Of a stretch of 64,000 nucleotides of DNA, positions 11,701-26,700 are shown one piece after another. Made by a program: the position numbers and the translations under genes. Origin of the DNA: Himantopus leucocephalus (lineage: Eukaryota > Chordata > Aves > Charadriiformes > Recurvirostridae); contig RSEF01000001.1 of NCBI GenBank assembly GCA_003993805.1, forward strand, positions 77,942,745 to 78,006,744. The letters are read 5' to 3'. Each line of letters starts with the position of its first letter. Positions within the stretch are counted from its first letter, which is position 1. Under the pieces are notes generated by a model. That model ran no database searches. It worked only from the letters and a program-made list of their open reading frames with translations, and was not told the origin of the DNA.

Positions 11701-14700
11701 ACAAAGATTTTGTCAATACATAGCAGTTCAATAGATCTTAATAAAAGTGGTGATTTTGGGGCAGCCTAGGTAAGTTTGCAGTGCCAGAGGATGGGATAAT
11801 GTTCTTGGTTGAAAGCACAACAATTCTATAGGTCTACTTAGTATTTTCTATAACCTCTATTAAAATAAATGCAACTTTCTAGATTTCTTCCTTGCTGAAT
11901 TTTTCCTTATAAGTGACTTTCTGACTAGTGTTTTTATGAAAGATGTTTAAAATAATACCCATATTAAAATGATTTACTTCAGGACTAAATATTATCAACT
12001 ATATTATGACATGTCATTTGACATCCAAGGTATAATTGGAAACTTTCTGCATTTTTGGCCAGCAGCATATGTGAAACAACGTATCTATGTATAACGTAGT
12101 AGAAGATTATTTAGCTCTTACTGCCTGTATTGCCTAGCACAGAGATGCCTGTAAGAAGTTCTGAATTCTGCTACATCTCTTCCTTAAAAAAAGAAAAAAA
12201 AAAAAAAAGGAAAGTAAGAAAAAGTATTTAGTTTGTTTGAAACTCTAATTTTTTTTGTGGATATTTTACGCAAAACTGAAAACCAAGTCTCTAGTGTGTA
12301 ACTAAAAAAAAAAGAAAAAGTTTCTTACTGACTTTTGTTACGTCGTATTTGCTGTATTCAACTGTTCCATGTAATACAGAGCATTCCTTCGTGATGTGAA
12401 TGTTTCAATAACTTGTAAAAGCATAGCTGTTTTTCCTAAATGTATAGTCGTGGGCAAAGGGAAGACTTCACATACTGCTTACCTGGAAACAGGTAATTGA
12501 GACTTGGACATCGAAATGGGCAACTTTGTTACACCCTTTCAGCCCTCTTGACTTTAGGAATCACTTTCTCTTTTAATTTCTGACTGAAGTTAAATATATT
12601 CATGGTGGATTTGGAAACCAAAATACGCAGTATGCAGTACTCAAGTGTTTTCTAAGTGAAGTTGGTCTTAACTATAACTGTCCTTAAGAATCCGTATTTT
12701 GGGTATACCTTACTAAATGCATTGGTTTTTTTGTTGGCTAACTTCCCAATGGATTCCTAAGTATGATAATGGATGACCTTTTAAATAAATCTAAGTAATA
12801 GTCGCAAGCTTATTTTTTTTTTTTTCTGATCAAACTATTCTTAAGTTTTTGCAGTTTTTCAGACACAAATATCTGAAGCAATGCGTCTACATTGTCAAAA
12901 AGCTTTACATGTTTTACACCTCCTTTCCTGTAAGGTAATTCTGGTACTGCTGTTTCACACCTTCCTGAGGCTGCTTCTTGCATGTTCTGAATCAATTAGC
13001 CTTTGGCACTTGAGTCTCATTGTATGTGATGGGTATTTTTTAAAATGGCTACAGATAGCAGTAGGTTCATGTTTTAAAAGAGAAAAGGCTGTTTAAGTAA
13101 TTTCTAGCATGTGGTGCTTTGTTAGATATATGTATGAATCTATCAAATTATCATCATCCTGAAAAAGGATGGATGGAAGAGCTAGCTGTACCTGATCAGG
13201 CCAAAAAAAAAACCCCAAATATGTACTGGGCTAGAAATAACTAAAATATGAATTTACAGGAACTGCTGGTTCTGCTTCTTTCTAATATTTAGAAAGGTAT
13301 TAAAACAAACAAACCAACCCTCTGAAACTTATCCTGGGTCAAAAATTCACAAAAGTAGTATCAGATCTTGACCAAATACTAGTGAGAACGTAAATTGCTC
13401 AAACCAACAGGGTAAGCAGTTCAGCCAAATTTGATCTTTAGCAAGCCATGTATCAAAATGAAACAATATGCAGCTCAGATACCTTGCAGGCTCTCCATGC
13501 TCGTGTCCTCTCTGCACATCTGCTAGGTATGATAACTTACGCATATATTTATGCAGAAATCGTGGTGGAATTCTGCACCCCGCGTTATACAGGCACTCGC
13601 AATATGGTCCTGTCTTCTCTAAAATCGGTGAAGACGGATTTTAACTGCACGCTAACAATTAAGCATCTTGATAGCCCCGTGGCAATCGGTGAGGTTGGTT
13701 GCGGGCTTAATTTAAGCATGCGCTAAAATGTCATGATGGAGTGGCACTACAGCGAATTCACAGTTCAGTCCCTCTCTCAGCCTCACATCACAACTGCAGC
13801 TACCGGCAACTGGAGAGTATTTAGCACCTATTTTTTCAAAGAGCACAACGGCCTCAGTTATTAACTGCAAAATATTTTCCTTTGGGATTAGCGTGAACCC
13901 TGTTTATCTATCTATTTTATAACAAAACACAACACAAGGGAACTTTTCACTAGCAGAAAATCGCTACTTTCATGAAAGAGAAGAGTGCGTTCAGCTCTGG
14001 AACGATGTTCCTCGGGAAATTCTTCTGCAGGTCTTGAGTGAAGTGGCATTCTGCAGTACTGGAATTTAAGCTTTCCATCTTTTCTTTTGCAAAAATGATA
14101 ATGTCTTATGTTGGCACATAGTGGATGAAAGTGAGAATTGCACAACATGCAAGGATAAAATTATTTTTTGGGGGGGTGAGAGCAGAGAACAGCAGGGGTT
14201 TTATTGTGTCTTCTCTACATTTGGGGGAGGTGAGAGTAAGTGAATAAGCAAGAACAAGTCAAGTTATACATTTTAATACACTAAGTGGCGATACATTGCA
14301 CTAATTAGACACTATACTACACAAGGTAGCAAATGTCCCCTTGCTCCTGTGTCACCGCTTTCGTATCACACCTTTGTTTTGAACAAAGCTTGAACCTTTG
14401 GAGTTTATGTAGAGCAGTTAGCACTTTTTTCTCTTGATGCTAAAGTGTGGAAAATGCTTGTGAATCAAACCTGATTTTTGTTCAAGATAAGCTTGCAAGC
14501 CATAAATATCAGCATATGCAGTCGCGGGTTCTAGCCTAGTGAATAGTATTTATTATATTGTAACCCGCATTGAACAGTATTATTGTCCCACCATGAGACA
14601 AAATAAATTTTATTTTTATTTTATTTTATAATGTTACTTCTTTGCAGATACCTTAAAGAGAAATATGTTTTAGAGAAAGTTGATACAAATACAGATTTAA

Positions 14701-17700
14701 TAATTAACCCCCTCTTTTACATACATCTGCTCCAAGAAACAGAGGAATTTATTATTGCTGATCAACTTCTAAAAATAGTTCCAGTAACAATCACTGAACT
14801 TGGTTTTATCTTTTAGATAAATTTTTAGGAAGCATTTCTAGGTAGTGATAGCTTAAGTGAGTTACTGGCTACGGATTAGGGATGGTCGTAAGAATTGCAA
14901 TCACTGTGAATTATTGTCTTAGATCTCCTCTTCTGTCACTGTGGTTGCTTCTACATAAATCTTATTTTTCTGAAGTCAGGACTGTTACCTTCAGAGCGAC
15001 TACTATTTCTCAAAATTTGCATTAAAAAAATTAAGGGGTTTGCTTGTTTGTTTTAGAAAGTATAAAACTTAAAAATTCATCTTCCCATAAAGGAACAAAT
15101 TGCATTTCTCCACTTTTTAATTTGTTAAACAAATTTTACACAGAATTCAGAAGTTCCTAGGATTTGAGATTTGGGTTTACAAAAAAAAAGTCCCCAACAC
15201 TTTTCAAAGAAATCTTTATAAGCCTAATGTGCCTGCCGTATACAAAGTGTCAAGAAGGGAGAAGGCAGTCTCAATAACGAGCTGTTCTGCACTAGTTTTT
15301 GTTGGTTTCCTTATTTAATTTGTAATCTGATACGTTTAAGAACACTTTATACTAAAATAACATTAACCCTAATCCTATAAATGTATACTACATGCTTGAC
15401 TTGATGTACCCTGAATAATCCTATTGAAAGCTATGGGGCCTATTAATTTGGAAACATGCCTTAGTAAAGCCAAATATTTAAAATTGGAATGGCTTTGCCT
15501 GCAAACCTATCTTGAATTGCTGTGTCCTTGGTTTTTGTGTGCTACGTACTTACAGCGATTACCCCTACCCACAGGACAACGTCTCTCCCTGGTCCAGGAA
15601 AAGCTCAAACCCACAACTTTGCTCCTGGCCGGGCACTGTGCTGCCGTGCCTAGGATGTCAATCAAAGTTTTGACACCAGTAACAACCTTGCCCCGTTTCT
15701 CTCTGATGGAAAGGATTGTTATTTGTATGCTAATCCTACATACCACCACCCCCAAATCAAACTGCTGGTGGATGATTTAAGGGTCCAGCTCTAGGCTTGT
15801 CTCTATAACCTGTTGGCAGCTCATGGGCTCTGCTCTCCACAGTTTTCCTGGGAGACAGCGAGCGGTAGGAGGTGGGACAAAACTTTATTAAAAAGCCCTG
15901 GGATTTTGTGTCGGTGTTTGTGAATCTTGGGTTCTCCATTCAGTTTCTCTTCATGCTCCAAAATTGTGCTAATGACCTGTCCTGTGTACGTAGTGGCTTC
16001 GGGCTTCTAGAAGGATGTGTTCATTTTTATTAAGATATTAGATTCATGCATTTTCATGCTCTGTATAGTATTAAAAAAAAAAAAATCCAGCGTGGCATTG
16101 AATACTTATAACAGGGAGCACTAAAAAGTAAATTAAAACATATTCTTTCTGCTCAGAATTTCACTTATTAAAACGATCTTAAAACCAGGAGGAAATGCTG
16201 CAAACATTGCAGCAAATGTGCTGGTTTTAATGAGCCTGGCTGTAGTCTGAAGTTAGCCAAGAGCGCTTCCCCCAGCACCTCCTTACCTAAATCGGACATA
16301 ATGCGGAGTGAACCGCTAGTAAAAAGAGTCAGCGAGCAAAACAAAGAGAAACGACTACTTTATGAGCACTCATCCAGCGATGGGTGTCTTCTCTGCTCTT
16401 CTGGGGCCTTTCATTATGATCCCTGATGTGTACCTGTCAGGGTCCCAATTACTCTCCATCTCCAGGTGCAGCACAGCCTGAGCATTTTCCCCATGATAGC
16501 CATAACGCCATCTTACTACTTCTCCCTATTCCTTGTGTCTTTTAAGTAGGTTCTCACCTGATAATTATAGGTAAAATATACATATATATTTTATAAAAGC
16601 ACGTCTGAAACACATAGGGTAGGTGGTAGCACCCATTGCAAGTTCTTTAACAATTTGGCGATGGAATAGTTTGAAGTTGAGCACAAGAAGTACAACGTCT
16701 TCTTGCTTTGGTAAGCAGATGATTGCTTTCATCCACTTCTTTTCCCTCTGTATGCACGTATACCTCCTCTGCTGTAAGATCCCTGAGGTTTACTTTGAAT
16801 AAAAGCTAATATATATTTGCAGAATTTACTGTAATTTGTCAGATTATCGGTCTTGATAGGAATGTACTGTGTCTGAACAAATAATTCTGGAACCAGCTAT
16901 ACTAGGTAATCTTACTATTAATCACGTAGTCTGGCTATGTTGGCAGATAAACAGTTTTCCTCGTGACATGTTGAAAGTAATTTTTATCTATTTTATATGT
17001 GTGTGAGTATATAAAAATGCGTAAGGTTATTTTAGCAGATGTACAACCACTCTATAATTTTTTGTCTGATGCTTTCATTTTAACCACCACAAATCCTTTC
17101 CTTCTGAAGTCCAGCTCTCTCTCCTCATAAGCTGATCCTTCTGGTTTTAAGGTGTGCTTTTTGGAAAAGTTACTTCTTGCCACCAACTCCTACATGCCTC
17201 CTGTTTGGCTTATTTGTGCAATACTGTCAATATTATATAAGTAGTATAGTGTTGCTTTTAGCAGAGTATTAAAAAGCTGCTATAGGGACAAGTATTCCTT
17301 TTCCACCTAAAAAAAAAAAAAAAAAAAGGGCAGAAAAAAAAATTTGGAATGGGAAGGAAACAAATTTTGAAAATGATTGCAAGCATATTTAGTTTCCCAG
17401 AAAATCTTGCCTAAGTGGAAAGATGTGATTTTTGACAGTGTAAGCCTGGAAACCACTATCCCTGCAAGGCACTTGAGAACCAACCCTCTTACCTACCAAA
17501 CTTTGAAGAACTGTTTTATGCGTGCTTTTAAGCACTGCTTCTTTGAATCCTTAAGCTGTAGCTGACCTCTTGTGGAACCCAGTCTAACCTAGACCCAGTG
17601 TGCTTGTCTGTTGAGAAAAGGCATTGAAAGGCACAGTTCCATGGCGCATGCACTATAGTAGCTTCCAGCAGTGCCTTGCTTTCCAGATTAGGTGGTGACA

Positions 17701-20700
17701 TCCAAAGATGGCATAGACCAGATATCACCAGTATATTCGCTGTCATCCTTTTGGTTTGTCACAGAAAAAAACCCCACAAACAAGAACCCAACATACAACA
17801 GTTACTGCTAATTCAGCCTTACTGCAGTGTTGCTTGTTGGAGGCGTTATTGCTGATGGGTGAAGGACACAGCAAAGTTCTTGTGTCTGCCCCTGCTTCAA
17901 TGACATGTGTCTGGTGACCACTGTAGTTCCTTCTTCCTTCTGCTGCGTACCAGGGGCAGAAGTAGGTATGGCTCTAGTTTTTATATGAAGAAGGCAGAGA
18001 AGCGAAAGGGTTAACAGCTGCACCTTTTTCTCCGCTTTCTCTGATATTTCAGAATGCCAAAGATGACAGATACGTGATGCTGGTGTAGGCAACCGTCCTT
18101 CCTCATCAGTAATATTTGGGGAGGAGAAATTATTAAATTGCAAATTTCAGAAAACTTGTCAAGAGAAGACAACATCAGTTGTCGTTAGATGGGACCCCTG
18201 TTTTCTGTTCCTAAAACTAAATGCAGTCACTAAGACAGCTGCATCTGGGCAGATCACTCTTCCGTAGATTTGCAGTCTTGCTGTCAGTTTTCCATCCTCC
18301 CTGTACTCAGAGGGAACACCAGCAAACTGGACAACTCTCCACTTTTTACCGATTGGGAAAGAGTGACAGTTTGTGTGTTCCAAACTGAGCGGTTTTGCTG
18401 CAAGATTAATTCTGGAGATCCTCTGTCATTCTGGATGTGAGGATGTGTGAAGAGAGGCTGCCCATCGTATGTGGAAGTTTTGCTTGGGAAGAAATCCCTG
18501 TTGGGAGTAACCCAACGTTTCTCTGTGTCCTGCATCACTCTTGCCACCATCCTCCCCCTGCCAAAAAAAGCCCAAACCACAAAAAAAAAAAAAAAGAAAA
18601 AGAAAAAAGTCCTATCGCATTCTACTAGCTCCTCCATGATAAGGGTATGAAAAATATAACAGGCACTCACTAGAAAACAGATGAAAGCAGCAGAAGATGG
18701 CTAAATTATGGCAGCAGACGTTTGGCTCTGCCAGATTTAAAAGGTTGACACCAAAAGGCAGGCAGGGAAAAAAGTTCCAGTAAAGGGGCAGGGAGGAATA
18801 AAGGCTTGAAATCAAAGCCTTGCTGTATTTGTCCCAGCATAAATGATGTCCAGTCACACACATGATATTTATATCAAATATTTCTTCTTGTGGTCCTAAC
18901 TACATTGAGCATGCTGTTGTTGCTTCCTTAACTCAATCTCCAAAGGTCAATCAAGTTAAAGAGTAAGGCTGATGAGATTAGACATTACTTTAAAAAATGA
19001 CCAAAAAAAGTGTGTTTGGAGAGAGGCCTGAACATTTCTCCAATATAGTTCTGTCTGGTTTGCTTCAGGTTCCTGTATCTTTTCCTGGAAACACTGTGTG
19101 AACTGAACCAATCCACTTTAGCTCCGAGTGTGCTTTCTCGTTCTCTGGTGATAGCTGAGGTATCTGCATGTTCTTGGGGAGAGATGAGCGAGGCTTCTGG
19201 GCGCAGGACAAAAATCAAATGACACATTTAAGTGCTTTTTTTAATGCTTCAGGGAGATTTTACTATCTGAATTGTGTGCAGTGAGCAGGGATTTTTCATT
19301 TCATACATCATTCACGACTTGCTGCAGTGATTCCAAAAAGTCACACAAGCTGAGTCGCTGCTTGCGCCAAAGCACAGAATTTTTAGTTTGTGAGTTTTAA
19401 CAATAGGTGTTGGAGCTTTATTAAGGCTTCACCCAAAATTTGCAGTGGGGAGGTACAGTGTCAGGTGTTAGAGAAAAGGAGTAATGCGTCTGAGGACACT
19501 GGAAGATATACAGTAATGACTATGGCAAGGTCCAGCATGGTTTTTCCTTCTCCTCCTTGTTCTCCCATTGCTATTAGCTTGATGCACAAGGAAGGTGAGC
19601 AGGTCCCCAGCTTTGCCTTTAGTCTACATATTAAAGTCTTATGGTAGCACTAGCCGAGGACTTTGTTTTACATTAGGCTGTTGCACTGATACAGAGCTGT
19701 GAGCAGCATGTGAAGTTTGTCTCTGTTTTTGCCCTCGCTTGCGTTTATTTAGGATTAGTCAACACGTTTTCCAGCAGTTGTGAAGTGTCTGTGATGATAT
19801 ACTAAAGGTGAGGTGATTTAAATCTAGTTTTATCAGTATTTTTCATCTGTTTTAGAGGCTTTGTAGCAAATGCATGAATCTTTGATTGCTATATTAAAAA
19901 GTAGTGGGTGGGGGAAGAACTTTTCTAGCAATGTCACCTACAAATGCTGAAGTTAGACTGGCCTTCCATGTCTGTCAAGGGAGTTGAAGTGAATGGATAT
20001 ACAAGAGTCTGGACAGATGGGTGAGCATCTTGTTTTACGGAGTTACATAGCAGTTACCGTCCGTGTTGCCACCGTGGGCTTTCTGGCTTTTTCTGTAGTC
20101 TCAAAAAACCAAGCAACCTAATTACCTGGCAGCCCTTACTGATCAGCTCCGTTAGACAGAGTTGTTACTGATGCCCCGACATTCTGGCATTGCGTTATTT
20201 AGAAATGAAGGGATACAAATCAGTCAGATTATTACCTTTTTTTTTTTTCTTTTTAAATGACGGAGGGGGCTGCATTCCAGTTTTGAGAGACTCTTCCTGG
20301 ACAGACTAACACCAACGCTCCAAAGGCGGGCTACACAGAAGGAGCTAAGCCTTCTGCAGGAGGTGTGCCACCCATCCCCTGTTCAAGGAGGTGCCTTTTC
20401 AAGGCAAAGGGGGAAGCTGGATACAGTCTCAGCACCCCTGGTGGGATCATCTTGTATAAGTAACCTGGGGTTTCATTAATTATTTTTTTTTTGTGCAGAG
20501 AGGAGAGCACCTAAACGCTCGCCCTCATGTTGTGAGGGGATGGGAGAGGTCAGCCTGCAGAGCTGACACGTAGTGGTCGTGACGGGCAAAGACAAGCTCT
20601 GTACCTGGAAGGCGCCAGGCAGTAGCTCTCTGAACAATGTTGGTTGATGTGACAGCGCACCAGATTCTCCTTCGGCCTCTGCAAGTACTTTTTTCTGATG

Positions 20701-23700
20701 GTCTTTTGTAGCCCTGTACTGTTCTGCTCCGTGTCCTTTCTGTTCATTCCCAGCTGAGGTTTTTCCAGTTATATGGCTCCTTTCTCTCAGGGTGAGGGAC
20801 ACCCTGGTGGGACCCTCCCCAGCGAGGTTCTGCTGGAGGCTAGACAAACTATTCAGGAAACAGTTAAAAGGCCAGCAGTTGTGATCCCAACTAGTGCTAA
20901 AATTTCAACCTAAGATTCTTGAAGTTATTTTTGTACCCTTACAGCCCTGCGCTGCTTCAGCTGCCAAAGGAGCTCCGCATCATGTTGACAGGTCTATCCA
21001 GAACATCTGCTGTGAGCCCTCCTTTGGTTCTGCCAAAGCAGAGTTTGTAGGATGGGTCCTTGGAAGGGAGTTTATGGTCGCGTTCCCCCATTCTCACGGC
21101 AATTCCCCCTCAGTTGGATGCAGGGCCTGCAGAGCCCATTTATCCTGTTCCAGCCCCTTCATCTGGCACTCGGCACCTACAGGAGGGCAGGAATCTGAAA
21201 ACAGGCTTTGTTATGACAGAGATCTCCAGATCTTGTAGCAGATGTTGCTGGTGAGAAGCAATTTTGTTCCAGCCAAACCTCCTTCAGCTCTGCTGAGGAG
21301 ATGCATAGAGAATCTCATAAGGCTACAGGCTTTGGCAAGGAAGCTCAGCGTTTACCAATGCCAGCTACTCTCTATATTTCTTTTTGAAGGCTGTGTAGAG
21401 CAAATGATCTCTTCTCTGTCTCTGTGAAACAGCTGTAAATTTCTCTTCCTTTAAAACCCCCACCCATTACACAACCCTGACAACAGCCAACAGTTATCAG
21501 ATGCAAAATGAACTATGTGCCTAGGATAAAGAGTTGTGTATCTGCCTCTCCTGATCGATCCGCTGGACGTTTTGTATGCCAGCGCTTTAATTTAAAATAT
21601 TCCCGGGAAGTAGAAACCCCTGGTAATTTCCGTAACGACCTTTTAAGAAGTCTTATCACCTTTCAAAAAGATATTTGCTTCCCCTTTTCTCTCTGTCCTT
21701 CCCCAGCTCCATCCGTTGTTTGCTTTAACCTTATCCTCTGTATACAGACTGCTGCTTTACCTTGTGCTGCAGTCCTCTCTGCTTTGGGTCCAGAAGATCT
21801 AACCAAGATATTTTCAGCTTACTTTAAATCAGTGTTTGTGATAATCCCTTTCCAATAATTCTCAGGAGCTAAAAAGCTTTTCCTCATTTTGAAGGAGGAA
21901 GTTTTGCCTTAAATTTGGACCTGGGACTGCATTATTTCTGTGTTGCTGCCCAAGGTGTCTGTTCCCGTGAGGCGGAGAAAATGTCCTGTTCTGGTTTTTG
22001 TAGTAGAGACAACTAAGGTCTCGGGAGCGATTTGGCTACCACAGAAGATATTTTTGTGGAGTGGTGAATTTACCCAAACTCTCTAAAAAATTAAATCAGT
22101 CCTGCTTGTTTTCTTTTCTGACCAAGATGATTCTATCCCAAAGGAGAAAAAAAGTCATATTTCTTTAAAGGAGCAATTAACAAGTAAATAATGCATCGCT
22201 TTTGCATCTGAGTAATTTTGTATACTTTGATTGATTTTTATTCTCGTGAATAATTCTCTGCATGTTACCCATTTATGGTGCTTGTAGTTTAGGGTGCTGG
22301 ATGAAAGTCATGCTTGAGTTCAGCAAAGCCGATGAGGTTTCTGCAAGCGCGCCACGCTCCTGCTGATTTTTTAAATCGGAGGAGAATTTTGCCAGTGTTG
22401 AGCTGTTTATACATCCACTCCCAAAGTACCGATTCACAAAAAGAGATGTTGACCCTGCTGCAGATGGCTTGCATGAGGTCGTATACACCCACATAATGTA
22501 TGGCAAAGATGTCCCCAAAGAAAGATTCTCAGGGGTGGGCCTTCGCAGCTAAAGGGCACTTCATGTGCATCAGCAACGGAAAACTTGTTTTTCCAAGTAA
22601 CTAAGAGTACAATAGTCTGATTAACTATTGAACTGCAGCCCCTATGTAAATTTACTGTGAATTTCGGAACTGCTGCCATTGCAGTCCTCGTACTGTAAAA
22701 TTGCAGGGTTGGGTGCTTTCCACACAGAAAAATTGCCATTTTTCTCCTCTTGCCAGGACCCTATTATTTTAAGCGCAAAACATCTTTATTTTATAAAGTT
22801 CTTGTTCCTACTTGTTTTGGGGAGGCTGGGCTTGTTTTAAGGAAAAAAAAAAAAAAAAAAGTGGTTACAAGGTTGTTAGTTAAGCAGCTCAGTGAAAGGC
22901 TTGTTATTTTGTTTTTACTATTAAAATATCCCCTAATCCACCTTGCTGGGTTTCTACCATTCTTGTAATATTCAATCAAGCCCTTGTTTTGTGAGAAATG
23001 TGACAATGCATTGTTGGCACTTTACAAACCTACAGCCCTCGGCAATAGTTAATGAGAGGCAGGGTTTTTTCCCCGTGCAGGACACAATGAAATTTTAGAC
23101 AGATGAATGCTAAGAGAACCCTATGTACCAAAGGCAATGTTTACTGCATGTAATACATATCATTGTTTGTCTCCTGTAGTGAAAAATACTTGTGTCATGC
23201 TGTTAAAATGTACTCCTGACAGAACAGAGCTTGCTATTATAGGGTCCATTGCTTAAAAAAATGATATACTGACAGAAATACAATTTAAGAAAATTTAACA
23301 CCAAGGGTAGTCGACCATGTAGGCTACTATTAAGGGGCCAAAACTCAAGGCCATGGTTTTATTAAAAAAGAGAGATTGTTTATTTGCTAGTAGTAGGTAA
23401 AGTTTAAAAAAAAAAAAAGGGAGGAAGGGAGAAAAGAGAAAAGAAAAAAAATCAAAACTTGCATCCCTTGGTCTCTAGGGTGTAAAAAATTAATAAAAGC
23501 AACAGTTCAATAAGATTTTATTGCAGAAATGTTTAAGTGAAACATTTTAGGAATGCTTCAGATTTTTAAACAGTTAGTTATGCTGTGGAGCGCTGTAGCA
23601 GTACAGTGCATAACAAATTGTTGCTTTCGGATGCAAGGCACGCCCAGTGCTTTTCATAAAATGAATAGTGAGACCTGGTTAATTTGAATCAGTTTGTGCA

Positions 23701-26700
23701 TTCCTCCATATTTTTCTTTGGTTTTAGAAGCGTATTGAGATTAACAGTTAACTGATGGGAGCAAATACTGTATTGTATTTGGCTGGCTAACCTTGTACAG
23801 TTAAATCGTCAGATGTTTGCTTTAAGTTAATAGTGGTCAAATTATTAGTCGCTAATCTTGATCTAGAATTTATTTGCTCCTTCCCATTTCTTCATTGCAA
23901 ATTTCTAATTGCAAATTGCTAATTCAAGATGTGTGTCAGTCTATGGGGCACCGCCAAGCCATTTTTTTGTATCTGCCTCGTGCAATTAATTACTAAAATT
24001 ACAACTTCTGTTCCTTGGTGAAGAAGCTTTAACTTCTCAAACACTAAAAGGTAAATGGAAAATACTTGGCTTGTGCCGAAGATAAACAGTGTTATACTGG
24101 TAACCGATAGATTCAGTAAAGTGTACGAATGTGCGTGTCTGAGCCCTCGGAGCTTGAAAGAGCACTCCCCAGCAGATTTTGGGTTTGGGTTATGCGTGGT
24201 AATGTTGGAGTACAAGGACGGACTTGTAAAGGCGGCACCAGACTGGGATATCCTGGCTGTACAAATGTGGTTTTCGGATTGAGTAAACACTATTAATGCA
24301 GACAGAGCTTCCAGATTTAACAGGCGGCGTGCTCAGGGGCCAGCTCCTTATTTGGAGACTTTTGGAAGATCTGGCCAGCTCTCTTGAAGACACGGCCACT
24401 TGTTTTTACGTTTAAAATGGGAGATGGGGTCTTTTGTGGGGCTGTTCCTTATTCCCGCAGAATGTCATGCTATTTCTGTGTTCATCAAACCAAACTTTTC
24501 CCCAGGGATGAGACGAACTGAAGGGTTTAACTGAAAGAGCAATTGAACATATATGTTAAGACATTTTTTAAAAGTGAACAGTTATTCAGATACATGAGGA
24601 AAATTCTCTGATATCACCTAGGAAAATACTGTATTTTTCATTAACTACGTTTGATCATCATGTATAAGTAAATCACAAACAATAAATGCTCATAATAGTG
24701 CAGGAAGAAAGTAACTTTTTTCTCATCAAAACAATGAGAGATTTAATTTTTTTGTTGTTCCTCACTTATTACCCTTCCCCCATGTAATAGCCTCATTTCA
24801 TCTACTAAAAGAACATTTTACCACGCTGATGGTAAGACTAATATATTCACCACAATGCAAAAAATAACTGAAATAATTATCCAGTAACACAGTCATATTG
24901 CTAAAGATTGCCAATACTATAACACTTAATGTTGGTATGAGTTAATTGTTTACCTTCCGCCCATCCTGAAAATGTTCCAAGCCCGTATGTACCCTTTAAG
25001 GCACATAGAGAAGTTGTCCCTTGAAGATTTCTGAATTCTGGACTATGAACCTGCAGATGGTTCTACATACACAATCGTATACAATTATATTAAGTTATGG
25101 CAATGGGTGGGCGTCACTCATATTTTTGAGGTAGAATGGCCTAAATACTTGCTAAACCTTCAAGTTAATAAATTAGTATTGAAGCTAAATATTAATTTTA
25201 CACAAGATTTCAACAGGATGGTGCCAAATTTAAGTTGTACTGCACACTGTGAAGAAATATTTCTGCTGCAAGTGATTTGTTTATTACAAATATAAGTCTC
25301 AAATACAGTTTTCTTTTGGTATTAATACTTCTCTTACATGTTTGCTTTTTACATTTCTAGCAGATTAAGGCGATAAAAGTCAACAAAGCCAATTTTGGTT
25401 TTGTAGTCAATTTTGCTTGCAGGTTCTGAATTCTGCAATACGTGGGTGTTCCACTCTGCATTGTAATTACTCAATATTTCAATATAATTTTTAACTGTAG
25501 AGGTTTTTTATTCTCTGTCTCACTGTGCCAACAGTGAATTTTTAGATTTTTACAAAAAGTTTTATTTAAAAAATATATCTATACATTTTTGGATGAATAG
25601 TCCCTTTATGAAGAGCTTCCTTTTATAGAATCATAGAATGGTTTAGGTCAGAAGGGACCTTAAAATAGTGATCACTGTAGGTAAAGTACTGGTTCAAGTA
25701 TAATCACAAAATACCAGTGTTTTTGGATAAAATCTCAGATAAAGAGAAGTTAGATAGAACTATTGATTTGAACACACATAATGTTCTTCTAAAGCGTAGA
25801 AGGGACAGGTTACGAGCTCGGCTGACAGTAATATGGCATGCTTTTGTGATGCAGATAAAATGCCTAAATTCCATGAAAAAACTGTCTCTTTCCATTAAGA
25901 CAGCCTTCTCTTTTCCCTCTGTGACTGGTTTCAGAATGAACTGGCTCTGGGCTGAAATCATCTTTAAAACAACAGATGACAGGCTGATGGCCACCTCCTC
26001 TTCCTTGAGCTGGGAGGGCCGCCTGTCTGACTTAAAATAGCTGCCCCTTCCCTCAAAATTGCAATTAAACTTTCTAGCAGTCTTACATCTGGCCAGCTGT
26101 TGAAGCACTCTACCACGGGGAAAGTTTGCCAGTGAGCGTTGGAAAACAGCCCAAACAAGTACTGAGGGGAAAAAAGATAGTAAATGGATTCATTGTGAAA
26201 TTGGACATGCCTTTGAAACCAGCAGTCGAGGAGAACATGTGAACATACATTCCTGACATATTTCAACATCTTTAACTTCCAGAGAATGAGGAGGTGCTGG
26301 GAGGGTGGAAATGCAGAGGTTGGTTAAGAACCACCATGGAAGATAGCTGGCGAACCCCCCACTACAACTTAGATCCAATTAAACTGCTGGTCTGCTGTGC
26401 ACAGTGCTTACCACCCCAATCAGAAGAATCCTTTATTTTTAATCCCTTTTTTGCGCTTTCCCTATTTTTGTTGATTTCACCTGTGATTGTCCTGTGCCTT
26501 GATTTCAAATTCTCGGCGGTGGTGCTGTGCTTGAATAGTGCCAGGCACGTAGCAAATGACGGTAGTGTCTGAAGTAGTGCAGGAATTGCAAAAAGCTACA
26601 CAACTGGTTCTGTCAGAAGATATGGTAATGCCAGACAAGTCACTAGAGAAGACCCAAGGTTATAATAACACGAACAGAACTGGTGGAAGACGATGATCCG

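Noticed and set aside
15365..15378. Telomere-like AACCCTAATCC
   Set aside because: It holds barely two units of the telomeric repeat and is not tandem, so it is a chance occurrence.
26440..26570. Possible L2-like tail (AGTGCCAGGCACGTAGCAAATGA)
   Set aside because: Only about 20 bases resemble L2 and the rest does not follow the family, so it is too weak to list as a feature.
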